Positions 25,760 through 34,100 of a stretch of DNA of 58,837 nt are shown in pieces (positions within the stretch are counted from its first letter, which is position 1; the number at the start of each line of letters is the position of its first letter). Below the pieces are notes generated by a model. The model searched no databases. It was given only the letters and a program-made list of their open reading frames with translations, and was not told the origin of the DNA. Both the position numbers and the translations under genes were made by a program. This DNA comes from Chloroflexota bacterium (GTDB lineage Bacteria; Chloroflexota; Dehalococcoidia; UBA3495), in assembly GCA_022563275.1 (NCBI GenBank), contig JADFNR010000001.1, positions 19,444 to 78,280 of the forward strand. The letters are read 5' to 3'.

Positions 25760-25801
25760 TTCAGCGGCGGCCGGCGGCCGTTTTTTTCCCTAGGCGCTGA
25801 A
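25760..25801 (+). terminator. Leader terminator nested in a helix adjoining the trkH start
   Basis: Hairpin CGGCC (25768-25772) / GGCCG (25776-25780), extendable by two G-U pairs, followed by seven T (25781-25787): an intrinsic terminator 15 nt before the start codon. An outer 7-bp helix, TTCAGCG (25760-25766) with CGCTGAA (25795-25801), encloses it and takes up the bases just before the ATG. The strong promoter 170 nt upstream makes this look like an attenuation leader. The two structures share bases at 25766. Confidence 0.55.
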
Positions 25802-25802
25802 C

Positions 25803-27254
25803 ATGGAATTTAGGCGCAGGCCGAGCGACAACATAATCCGGCTCCGCAGACGGAGGGAGCTGTCGCCCACGGTGGCCGATGTAGAGCCGCCCAGGGCAAA
25901 CCGGCCGCTATTCGGCACCACCACCATCCTTCTCTCAGCTTTTGCTCTGCTGATCTTGGCGGGAGGAAGCCTCTTAACCCTGCCTATAGCGCAGAACGGC
26001 TCCGGGTTTACCGCCATGGAGACTGCATTTTTCACCTCGGTCTCCGCGGTGACGGTGACCGGCCACACCGTGGTCGATACCAGCACATATTGGTCCGCAT
26101 TCGGCCAGGCGGTCATATTCGTATTGATGTTGGTTGGCGGGCTGGGATTCATGGTCATCAGCACTTTCATTCTTTTGCTGATAGGACAAAGATCGACCCT
26201 TCAAGAACGTATCTTGACCCGTGCGCTGATGCGCGACACCGTTGGCGTGAACCGCATGCAGGGATTGCGGCAATTGGGCCGGGCCGTGATCGGGATGGTG
26301 TTCTTACTCTACGCAGCGGGCGCCGCAATGATCTTCTGGCAGATCAACGGCATCGACGGCATGGGCGCCCCGCAGTCTCTCTGGCACTCGATATTTCTCT
26401 CGGTTTCTTCTTTCAACAACGCCGGCTTTAACATACTTCCGGAGGTGCCTGGTGGGAGCAGCGTCGCCCGTTTCGTATCCGACCCAGTTTTACTGATAAC
26501 CATGACCATCCTGATGGTCCTGGGAGGTCTGGGCTGGGTCTTGGTGGTAGACGTTTTCCGAAAACGACGGATCTCCCGGTTCTCTTTGGAGACCAAACTG
26601 GTCCTTGTCACCAGCATCCTGCTGTGGGTGTTGGGCGCGGGGGTCCTGTATCTGGCCGAATTCGCCAACGCCGAAACCATGGCTAGTTTCAGTTGGGTGG
26701 ACAAGATCATGGGCGCCATCTTCAGTTCGGTCAGCGGCCGCACGGCCGGCTTCACGATCATGGACTTCGGCGAGGTCAAGGATGTCACCAAGTCGACCTT
26801 CTCCGGACTGATGTTCATCGGCGGCGCGGCCGGTTCGGTGGCCGGCGGCATCAAGGTGGCCACGTTCGCGGTGTTGATGGCGGCTGTCGTCTCCTCCCTG
26901 CGGGGCCGCCCCCATGCCGAGGCCTTTGGCCGGGAGATTCACCAGTCCCAATTGCACCGCGCCCTCACCGTCGCCGTTCTCGCCCTGGCATTTATCGTGG
27001 TCTCGGCGACAGTGTTGACCACCCTGGAACCGGATATCCCATTCCTCGACATCATCTTCGATACGGTATCCGCGTTTGGCACCACCGGCGCTTCCACCGG
27101 GATAATCCCAGACACGGGACTCGCCTCGAAGATCATATTCATGGTGCTGATGTATGTTGGCCGGCTGGGTCCGGTCGCGTTGGCCCTCGCCTTGGCCCCA
27201 GAAGACGATACCGAGGTGTACCGTTTTGCCCAAGAAAGCGTTAAAATAGGCTGA
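25803..27254 (+). CDS. trkH: TrkH/KtrB-type potassium transporter subunit
   Basis: A 483-residue membrane protein of the Trk/Ktr/HKT family. Four pore loops are visible with the filter glycines in TVTGHTVVD, SFNNAGFNI, SGRTAGFTIMD and AFGTTGASTGI. About eight to ten hydrophobic segments surround them. A basic, cytoplasmic N-terminus of about 45 residues (RRRPSDNIIRLRRRREL) precedes the first segment. It forms the potassium-conducting dimer, gated by an RCK ring; the KtrA-like gene follows 24 nt downstream. Length and the filters favour KtrB/TrkH over KdpA. The start ATG is enclosed by the leader helix described at 25760-25801, and the AGG nearby is a weak ribosome site. Confidence 0.93.
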   Translation: MEFRRRPSDNIIRLRRRRELSPTVADVEPPRANRPLFGTTTILLSAFALLILAGGSLLTLPIAQNGSGFTAMETAFFTSVSAVTVTGHTVVDTSTYWSAFGQAVIFVLMLVGGLGFMVISTFILLLIGQRSTLQERILTRALMRDTVGVNRMQGLRQLGRAVIGMVFLLYAAGAAMIFWQINGIDGMGAPQSLWHSIFLSVSSFNNAGFNILPEVPGGSSVARFVSDPVLLITMTILMVLGGLGWVLVVDVFRKRRISRFSLETKLVLVTSILLWVLGAGVLYLAEFANAETMASFSWVDKIMGAIFSSVSGRTAGFTIMDFGEVKDVTKSTFSGLMFIGGAAGSVAGGIKVATFAVLMAAVVSSLRGRPHAEAFGREIHQSQLHRALTVAVLALAFIVVSATVLTTLEPDIPFLDIIFDTVSAFGTTGASTGIIPDTGLASKIIFMVLMYVGRLGPVALALALAPEDDTEVYRFAQESVKIG

Positions 27255-27278
27255 TGGGCTTAGTAGAGGATTAACGCC

Positions 27279-27995
27279 GTGAAAAAACAAGTCTGTGTAA
27301 TCGGCCTCGGAAGGTTCGGATCGACACTAGCTCAGGAACTCTTTCAGAGCGGTCACGATGTCTTGGCCATCGACGTTGATGAGGCCAAGGTCCAAGAACA
27401 GATGGACCGGGCTACCTACGCGGTCCGTGCCGACGCCACCAACGAGTCGATATTGAAAGAGTTGGACGTGGCCGAATACGATGTGTGCATCGTGGCCTTG
27501 GGCAGCGAGAACATCCAGTCCAGCATCCTGGTCTCCGTGCTGCTCAAGAGCCTGGGAGTGCCCTACATCATCGGCCGCGCGGCCAACGAGTTGCACGGCG
27601 CCACACTGGAGCGCATCGGCGTTGACCGGGTGGTCTATCCGGAAGCCGAAAGCGCCCGGCGCACCGCCCACGTGGGATTCGACACCGGGGTCATCGATTA
27701 CATGCCCATCGTGCCCGACTTCGGCATCAGCAAATTGCGGCCTCCCGAAGAGATGGTAGGCCATACCCTGGAAGAAGCGGGACTGGCTGGCTCGGCAGAC
27801 CGTCACGGAATATCGGTCCTGGCCATACGCCGGGGCCGGACCTCTTTCCTTCACCCGGCCAAAGACGAAGAGATCAAGGCCGGCGACGTGTTGATCGTGG
27901 CGGCCACGAACGAACATCTGGGCAAGATCTCGGAGATAGCCCGACATCTAGAACCGGTCTCTTCCGCATCTCACACCCACCGTAACAGCGCCTGA
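27279..27995 (+). CDS. ktrA: RCK regulatory subunit (KtrA/TrkA-like)
   Basis: A 238-residue protein with an RCK_N Rossmann domain (VIGLGRFGSTLAQEL, GxGxxG at 9-14; acidic ligand in AIDVDEAKV) and a C-terminal RCK_C domain (about 145-225). Single N plus C domains match KtrA, which forms an octameric ring on the KtrB dimer and gates it in response to ATP/ADP or NADH. The start is GTG with GAGGA 9 nt upstream. It is the second gene after trkH and surely its partner. C-di-AMP binding by RCK_C is possible but cannot be judged by eye. Confidence 0.92.
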   Translation: MKKQVCVIGLGRFGSTLAQELFQSGHDVLAIDVDEAKVQEQMDRATYAVRADATNESILKELDVAEYDVCIVALGSENIQSSILVSVLLKSLGVPYIIGRAANELHGATLERIGVDRVVYPEAESARRTAHVGFDTGVIDYMPIVPDFGISKLRPPEEMVGHTLEEAGLAGSADRHGISVLAIRRGRTSFLHPAKDEEIKAGDVLIVAATNEHLGKISEIARHLEPVSSASHTHRNSA

Positions 27996-28217
27996 TCCCA
28001 ATGCCGTTTAGGTTTGACCACGCTGGGATCTGCCGCGCCGGAATCTTCATGTACCGTCTTGCGCCAACGGCTTGACCCAATCGATCACTTTGCCCAAACT
28101 GGAATTCACCTCGCTGGAATTCGTCTGGAAGGACCACTTCCAGACCACAACCCTCGGCCCGAGAGCAGGCTTTGCGATGCCCGTTTCGGACGCCGTCCTA
28201 GATTCACAAAAATCTTA
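27996..28217. other. Intergenic region between ktrA and the stress-protein gene
   Basis: The gap to the next gene is 331 nt. It holds a 9-bp perfect hairpin GTCTGGAAG (28123-28131) / CTTCCAGAC (28137-28145) with a GACCA loop and no T tract, possibly a 3' end or RNA-stability structure, preceded by a short direct repeat CTGGAATTC. No ORF is convincing. Confidence 0.5.
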
Positions 28218-28246
28218 TTGTATTGGGTTGACGCTGCTCGTATAAT
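28218..28246 (+). promoter_or_regulatory. Promoter of the stress-protein/RCK/pheA run
   Basis: TTGTAT (28218-28223), 17-bp spacer, perfect TATAAT (28241-28246). Start expected near 28253, about 74 nt before the ATG at 28327. Confidence 0.65.
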
Positions 28247-28326
28247 CTGCCATTGATTATTAACCACGGTATCGGGTAACCCCTCGTGGTTGAGCCTAGG
28301 TCACCAATTCAGGACAGTGCTTGGCG

Positions 28327-28782
28327 ATGCGATTGGACGCAAAACGGCTCCTGGTGCCGGTTAACGGCAAACCCTACAGTGAACGCACGTTCCGGTGGGC
28401 GTGCCAGATGGCGCGGGAATCCAAGACGGAACTCCACGCGGTCTACGTGATAGAGGTACCGCTGGAACTGTCATTGGAATCTGAGATCTCCTCGGATATC
28501 AACAAGGGCGAGGAGATCCTGGCCCGGATCGAGGCGATCGCCTCCGAAGAGAAATACAAAGGCCTCCAAGCCAGGTTCTTGCGGGCCAGACAAGCCGGCC
28601 CCGCGGTGGTGCTGGAATCTGAAGACCGGTTCATGGACCTGCTGATCGTGGGGGTTCCCTACAATCGCCGGTTCGGGACCTGCACGCTGGGCACCACGGC
28701 GTCTTACATCTTTAACAACGCCATATGCCAGGTAATGTTCTGGCGGGAGCAGGCCCCAACTCCCATCTTCCCCAGAGACTAG
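28327..28782 (+). CDS. Universal stress protein (UspA-like)
   Basis: A 151-residue single Usp domain. RLLVPVNGKPYSERTFRWA is the N-terminal strand and helix, and the second half has DLLIVGVPYNRR followed by GTCTLGTTASYIFNNAICQVM, which corresponds to the GxxxGS-type nucleotide loop, here with G-T-T-A in place of G-S. The ATP-binding glycine pattern is therefore only partly conserved. AGGACAG precedes the ATG at 28327. The gene ends 3 nt before the next, an RCK protein, so a role in potassium-linked stress adaptation is likely. Usp domains often pair with potassium-uptake systems such as KdpD or KtrA. Confidence 0.82.
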   Translation: MRLDAKRLLVPVNGKPYSERTFRWACQMARESKTELHAVYVIEVPLELSLESEISSDINKGEEILARIEAIASEEKYKGLQARFLRARQAGPAVVLESEDRFMDLLIVGVPYNRRFGTCTLGTTASYIFNNAICQVMFWREQAPTPIFPRD

Positions 28783-28785
28783 ACC

Positions 28786-29187
28786 ATGCGGGTCTTGATC
28801 TACGGTTGTAACCGTCTCAGCACCAGTCTGGTGGCCGACCTCGCCGGGGACGGAACCGAAATAACGGTGCTGGGCGGCGAGCGGGACTGTCTTGAAAGCG
28901 TGGCCACCCACCCCGGCGTTCGAGTCGTCCTCACCGCGGAACCCATGATGCAGGACTATCTGCAGGAGGGCGGCATCGACCATGCCGACGTTTTCCTGGC
29001 GATGTCCTCCGACGATCATCAAAACATCCTGGTCGCCCAGATCGCCAAGCATATATTCAACGTCCCCAAGGTGGTTTGCCATCTGGGGAGCCCCCAACTC
29101 CAGGTCATGTATGCAGCCCTCGGTCTGGACGTGGTAGGCTATTCATTCGGCCTGCTACAGGATGTCCGCCAGGCCATACAGGGATAG
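28786..29187 (+). CDS. TrkA-N (RCK_N only) protein with degenerate nucleotide loop
   Basis: A 133-residue stand-alone RCK_N domain without an RCK_C domain. The Rossmann glycine motif is altered (IYGCNRLSTSLVADL; only one of the usual three glycines), and the later segments VFLAMSSDDHQNILVAQIAKHIFNVPKVVCHL are typical. It may form a mixed ring with the next gene's product, as the two halves of E. coli TrkA do. It follows the universal stress protein by 3 nt. Loss of the loop suggests that it does not bind NAD(H) well. Confidence 0.82.
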   Translation: MRVLIYGCNRLSTSLVADLAGDGTEITVLGGERDCLESVATHPGVRVVLTAEPMMQDYLQEGGIDHADVFLAMSSDDHQNILVAQIAKHIFNVPKVVCHLGSPQLQVMYAALGLDVVGYSFGLLQDVRQAIQG

Positions 29188-29200
29188 TCCGAAGGGCCAG

Positions 29201-29221
29201 ATGTACGTAGTGATCGCCTGA
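29201..29221 (+). CDS. Six-codon upstream ORF created by a duplicated start region
   Basis: ATG TAC GTA GTG ATC GCC TGA encodes MYVVIA, preceded by GAAGGG. Its TGA shares a base with the ATG of the next gene (TGATG at 29219-29223). The gene's own first 16 bases repeat 29201-29216 with one change. No ribosome site precedes 29221, so the real gene may be read by reinitiation. Confidence 0.6.
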   Translation: MYVVIA

Positions 29222-29880
29222 TGTACGTAGTAATCGTTGGATGCAGCGAGTCCGGCTACCACCTGTCCAAGGCGCTGATCGCCGCAGGGCATGAGGTGGT
29301 GGTCATCGAGAAAAACCCCGAGCGTTTCCATCTCCTCAACGAGGAATTGGGCAGCGTGGCCCTGCTGGGAGACGGCACCGACGAGACCACTCTGAAACGT
29401 GCCGGCATCACCCGGGCCGATGTCGTCGTGAGTCTGACGGGGGCCGACGCCACCAACCTGGTGATCTCGCAGATGACCAAGCACATCTTTCAGGTACCCC
29501 GGACCATGGCCATCATCAAAGACCCCAAGAACGAGCCCATCTTCCATGAGATCGGCGTTGACGTAGTGGTAAACTCCACCCACTTGGTGCTGGCCAGCCT
29601 GGAGGAAGGCGTTCCCGGAAGGCCTCTGATCCACCTGATGAACCTGCGGGTCCCAGGAATGGAATTGGTCAGTGTTTCCATACCGGCGGATTCCAACATC
29701 ATCGGTAAACGCCTGAGCGAGATCGAGCTTCCGCCAAACAGCTTCATATCGCTCATGGTCAAGAAGAGTGGCGCGATGCTGCCCACCGGCCGGTCGGTTG
29801 TGGAACCTGAAGATGAGCTGGTGGCCGTCACTCCCACGGGAGACGAGCAGATCCTCTACGACATCCTCACCGGGGTGTAA
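29221..29880 (+). CDS. TrkA-family RCK protein
   Basis: A 219-residue protein with RCK_N (VVIVGCSESGYHLSKALI, acidic ligand in VIEKNPERF, GDGTDETTLKRAGI) and an RCK_C domain (about 135-217: RVPGMELVSVSIPADSNIIG). The glycine loop is G-C-S-E-S-G, close to but not exactly GxGxxG. It follows another RCK protein, so this locus has three RCK genes for one TrkH. The first codons are duplicated 20 nt upstream. The gene stops 2 nt before pheA. Likely a regulator of a potassium channel or transporter, possibly the TrkH at 25803. Confidence 0.86.
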   Translation: MYVVIVGCSESGYHLSKALIAAGHEVVVIEKNPERFHLLNEELGSVALLGDGTDETTLKRAGITRADVVVSLTGADATNLVISQMTKHIFQVPRTMAIIKDPKNEPIFHEIGVDVVVNSTHLVLASLEEGVPGRPLIHLMNLRVPGMELVSVSIPADSNIIGKRLSEIELPPNSFISLMVKKSGAMLPTGRSVVEPEDELVAVTPTGDEQILYDILTGV

Positions 29881-29882
29881 CC

Positions 29883-30710
29883 ATGGCCCGAACCTTGGGA
29901 TTCCTGGGCCCGTCCGGCACCTACACAGAAGAAGCTAGTATCCTCTACGACTCCTCAGCTGAACTCCGCCCCTACCCGACCATCACCGCGGTGGGAGAAG
30001 CAGTCGCGGCGGGGGAATTAGAAGAGGGCGTTGTCCCCATCGAAAACAGCCTGGAAGGCTCGGTGAATTTTACCCTCGACCTGCTGATCAGCCAGCCAAG
30101 TTTGTTCATCAAGGGCGAGGTGGTGGTTTCCATCGATCATTCCCTGATGGCTAAACCCGGTATCGTTCCGGCTGAGATCAAGGTTATTTACTCTCATCCA
30201 CAGGCATTGGCCCAGTGCCGGCGATATCTCGAGAAGAACTATCCACAGGCCGAACAGATGGCCTCTCTCAGCACGGTGTTGGCGGTAGCCGATGCATTGA
30301 CCAGTCCCGTGCCGGCGGCGGCGATAGCGCCACGCCGGGCATCGGAACTTAACGACGTGGAAATCTTGGACCAGGGGATCCAGGATGCGGCGGCCAACGT
30401 GACCCGGTTCGCGGTCTTGTCCCTCGCCGACCATCCTCCCACGGGACGGGACAAAACTTCCGTGGCCTTTACATTTGAGGACGATGAGCCGGGGTTGCTG
30501 TTTCGGGCGCTGGCCGAATTCGCCCAACGCGACATCAATCTTTACAAGATCGAATCCCGGCCCACCAAACAGTTGCTGGGCCAGTACATCTTCCTCATGG
30601 ATTGCGCCGGACACCGGGAAGAATCTCCCATGAAAGAAGCGCTGGCAGCCCTGTCTCAACCCATCAGTATGCTGCGGGTATTGGGGTCCTACCCTCGTTG
30701 GAACCCATAG
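29883..30710 (+). CDS. pheA: Prephenate dehydratase
   Basis: A 275-residue PDT enzyme: GFLGPSGTYTEEA at the start, VPIENSLEGSV (52-61), IYSHPQALAQC (102-112) and the catalytic NVTRF (TRF 174-176). A C-terminal ACT domain has the phenylalanine-binding ESRP (224-227). It converts prephenate to phenylpyruvate in phenylalanine synthesis and should be feedback-inhibited by phenylalanine. It is a monofunctional type without chorismate mutase. It begins 2 nt after the RCK gene, an odd operon partner that suggests a shared transcript by position rather than by function. Confidence 0.95.
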   Translation: MARTLGFLGPSGTYTEEASILYDSSAELRPYPTITAVGEAVAAGELEEGVVPIENSLEGSVNFTLDLLISQPSLFIKGEVVVSIDHSLMAKPGIVPAEIKVIYSHPQALAQCRRYLEKNYPQAEQMASLSTVLAVADALTSPVPAAAIAPRRASELNDVEILDQGIQDAAANVTRFAVLSLADHPPTGRDKTSVAFTFEDDEPGLLFRALAEFAQRDINLYKIESRPTKQLLGQYIFLMDCAGHREESPMKEALAALSQPISMLRVLGSYPRWNP

Positions 30711-30740
30711 ACGTAAGCCGGTTGTAAGAGAGATTGCCGG

Positions 30741-30833
30741 AAAAACGCCGGCCCTCCTCCAGCGGCATTGCTAAGAAACCCAAACACCACACACATCACT
30801 TCTTAGCTGGTAACCGATTGGAGAAGGGCCGGC
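30741..30833 (-). terminator. Large nested stem-loop, terminator-like on the minus strand
   Basis: Outer arms 30747-30761 and 30819-30833 pair over 15 bp with one mismatch; inner arms GCTAAGAA (30770-30777) and TTCTTAGC (30800-30807) pair perfectly. On the minus strand a G and five T (30745-30741) follow the outer stem. It would end transcription of the DUF2298 gene about 340 nt after its stop; it may also fold behind pheA. A small structured RNA is an alternative. Confidence 0.6.
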
Positions 30834-31173
30834 CGGGACAGGCCCTGTACTGTCAGTCCACCCGGCAATCGCCCTCCACGGCGGTCCTGACATTTGAGGC
30901 ACGAGGCCCGTGCACCCGTCTTATTTAATGGCTTCTACTTTCTAAGCAGATGCCCCCTTGGCAGATCAGCGCGATATCCGCGCCCATCAACTTCAGATGT
31001 TCCCTTTTCGCTAAAACTTTGTTTAAAAGCTTTTTGAAAATGTTTTTATACTTTAACCAAACTTTACCCTTATGTCAAATCAGACGCGATCACCGTGTAA
31101 ATCCGCGTGCCGGAACCCTTGACAAGCCCCTAAATCCTCCCCGGAACACCGCTTTTCACCAGTCACACCGGGC
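30834..31173. other. AT-rich intergenic region between convergent genes
   Basis: No gene is seen. The stretch 31010-31075 is rich in A and T with short runs (AAAAGCTTTT at its centre) and is unlike the GC-rich neighbours. Confidence 0.6.
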
Positions 31174-34100
31174 TCAGTTCCACCGGCCTTCATAGATGGC
31201 GGTCCCCTGGTTCTCGAACACTTTCCGGGCCAGGTTCTCAAATTTCCCAAGGCCCTCACCGCCATAGACGATCCGCTCCAAGTCACCCACCACGACGTAT
31301 TTCACCCGGTATTTGCGCAGCAGCTCCAGGGCCCGTTCCTCATCGGTGGTTTCGTACATCTCCTTAACATCCTCGGCTCTGTCCTGAATGGCGTAGGAAT
31401 AGGCCGCGCGCTGCTGGATCTGATGCCACGGCCAGCCGATGACCGTGGGCAGCCCGGTGTAATTCGCGAACCGGGCTCCCCAACGGTATTGGACCAGATG
31501 GGCTTCCAAGATGACCGGAGAGCCTTCCACGTTATCCTGTATCCATCGGATGGCCTCTTGGTCCCATTTCAACTCCAGGGGCTGTTCTTGTTCTTGGTGC
31601 AAAGCCTCGGACATGTACGCCGCGCCGTCCAGTGTCGATGGACCGTCGGTGAACCGGTCGGAGATCCGGGCCCGGCTGCCTAAAGCCGTATAGATCAAGC
31701 TGGAACCGATGAGGACCACCAGCACGACCAACCAGGCGCCCGACCGCCAACCGATACTTGGCCGTAGGAAACCAGACGAACCCAGGTGCCACAGCATATA
31801 TGCCGAAACGATACTGAGCAGCACCCAGATCTCCAAATAGTACTTGAAGAAGGTGTTCATCCGGCCGATGTCGCCTTCGACCCGGACCAGGTCAACTCCG
31901 ATGCCGATGAGGAGGGCCAGGCCCAACAGGACCAAAGGAACTATCTCGAAGGGGCGGTCCTCGTCTTGGGAGGCGAAGATTCTCCAGGCAACCATCCCCG
32001 CCAGCGTCAAGAAGACAAATAGCAATGCCACGTTCCAGAAACCGGCGGCCCCAAAGAAGACCGCGGCCAATATTCCCCCGGCCACGCAGACCCTTAGCCA
32101 AGTGATTCCCGGCACCGTGCTATCGGGTCCATTATCTCTGAGACCCCAAACCAGTTCCTTAAACGTGCCACGGGCTTGATAGAGCAGGAAAGATGCGATG
32201 ACGAATAAGAAGAGTCCGTGGATGCCCAGGAACCGGTCCACCGGGGTGCGCCACTTGGATACGTCCAGGCCGCTATTGAACGTCTCGTAGTTCAGGTGGA
32301 AAGGCAGGAACGCCAATATGCTCAAAGCCCCAACTCCCACCACCAACACCGTCAGCAGGGCCAGCTTCTCCGTGCGGGTGCCGTCGGTGAAGTAAACCGC
32401 CAACGACAGCAGGCCAACGGTGAGAATGAGGTAGGTCGGAAAGTCCCAGCTATTCACCACCCACAGCGCCCCCAGACCCAGGGCCAAGGCCATCGCCGAC
32501 ACGATGGTCCACAGCCAACCGCCGTCCTTCAAGCCCACAACCAGGTTTAATCCAAGCCCAATCACCAGCAACGTGAAGGGTATAACCATCATGTGAGCGT
32601 GTAGATCGGCGAATAAGAAGGTGAAGAAGGGGAATTCGGTGATATGGAACGACACGTCCGAATATTCCGCCAGCTTCGCCGGCACCCAGAACGCCAGGGG
32701 GTTGGGGTCGATATTATCCAGATTGGGCAACATACGGCTGCTGCGCCAGAAATCAAAGGCCGCGAACGGCACACCGTCCACGACTCTGTGCCAGGAGTTT
32801 TGGACCATCTGCACCATGCCGTCCAGGTTGCCAACCACCGCGGTGAAAAGCCCGGCGGTGAGCCCCGCGCCCACGGGGCTCCAGGCCCACTGCCTCCATG
32901 GAGCGCGGTCTTCGCCGGAGGACAACAGCGGCAGAATGCCCAACCCCGGCAACGAGATCAGGTGGCCGGAGGCCCGGCGTTGCCGCACTCCCTCGGTCAG
33001 GTTATAAACCAACGTGTACGCCCCGGTGACGGTGAGGGCGAAGAACAAGGGCACGGCAAGGTTGAAGGCGGTTGTCGGCAGGATGCTGGTGACCCGAATG
33101 ATGCTGGAGACCACGAAATATCCCCAGTAGTAGTAGTTCAGATAACCGCCGGCGAACCAGGGGTCGTATGGCGGCAGGGTTGTCGACCGGACCACCGCCG
33201 TGAGATAGGCCAGTTCCATGGGCTTTTCGCCGCCCCGGAACGGGTGCCACAGGTCTGGGTTGGCATGGCGCAGCAGGACAAAAGCCAGGAACGCGGCCAA
33301 GAAAAGCGCTTCCCCGAAGAGCAGCAACCGCCAATGCTCTCTGAGAAACCCCGTTATCTCTTGCCAACGGAGCGCCAGGGCGGCCAGCGACAGCCCGGCC
33401 ACCACCGCCAGGCCGAGGTAGACCGCCGTCCGGGAGAATTCCATCCACCCCAATGACACGGAGATCCAGGCGACATAGCTGACCGCCAACAGCCCGAAGA
33501 TTCGGGCCAAGATGATCCCACGGTCGGGAAGCGGCCTGAAGATGAACATGGTCAACGGCAACGCCGCCAGGTAAATGATCTCCACGACCAGCAACCAAGC
33601 GAGGACCGGCAGTTTGTTGGTCCAACTGTCCCGGTCCACGATGTCTGAGAACGTCCCCCCTTCCTGTTGTGAAATCAGGTCGTCCGCGGACAACATCAGT
33701 CCGCCCACCGGACGGTCATCAGCCGCCTGTGGGATGATCTTTAGCTGGACTCGAATGACGGCCTCGCTCAGGTGGGCCGAGTTCTTAAATAGCAGCACCC
33801 GAGGGTGGTCATAGCCAACAACGTTGTCATCGGCATAGCCCAAGTTCAGGGTGATGGCCGAGCTCTCTTCTGGGTTCAACGGCTCCGGCTGTTCCAGACC
33901 GGCCCGCCCGATGGCGTCGTCGCGGAATGACACGCCGAACAGTTTTGGATAGTTGGTGAACGACCGCTCCAACCGGTAGCCCAGACTGCCGTCGAACAGG
34001 CTTTGGTAATACCGGTTGCTGAACGGGAACCGGTCCGGGGCCCGGGCGGCGCTGGCGTAGGGGCGGCTGCTGTAAAAGACCACGTATTCCGAAGACGCGA

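Noticed and set aside
25400..25802. T-box riboswitch before leuS or c-di-AMP (ydaO) riboswitch before trkH
   Set aside because: The T-box sequence and the conserved ydaO core are not found; only generic hairpins and a terminator are seen.
28786..29880. A single TrkA gene split by a frameshift
   Set aside because: Both ORFs start with their own RCK_N domain and the first has a proper stop, so they are two genes, not halves of one frame.
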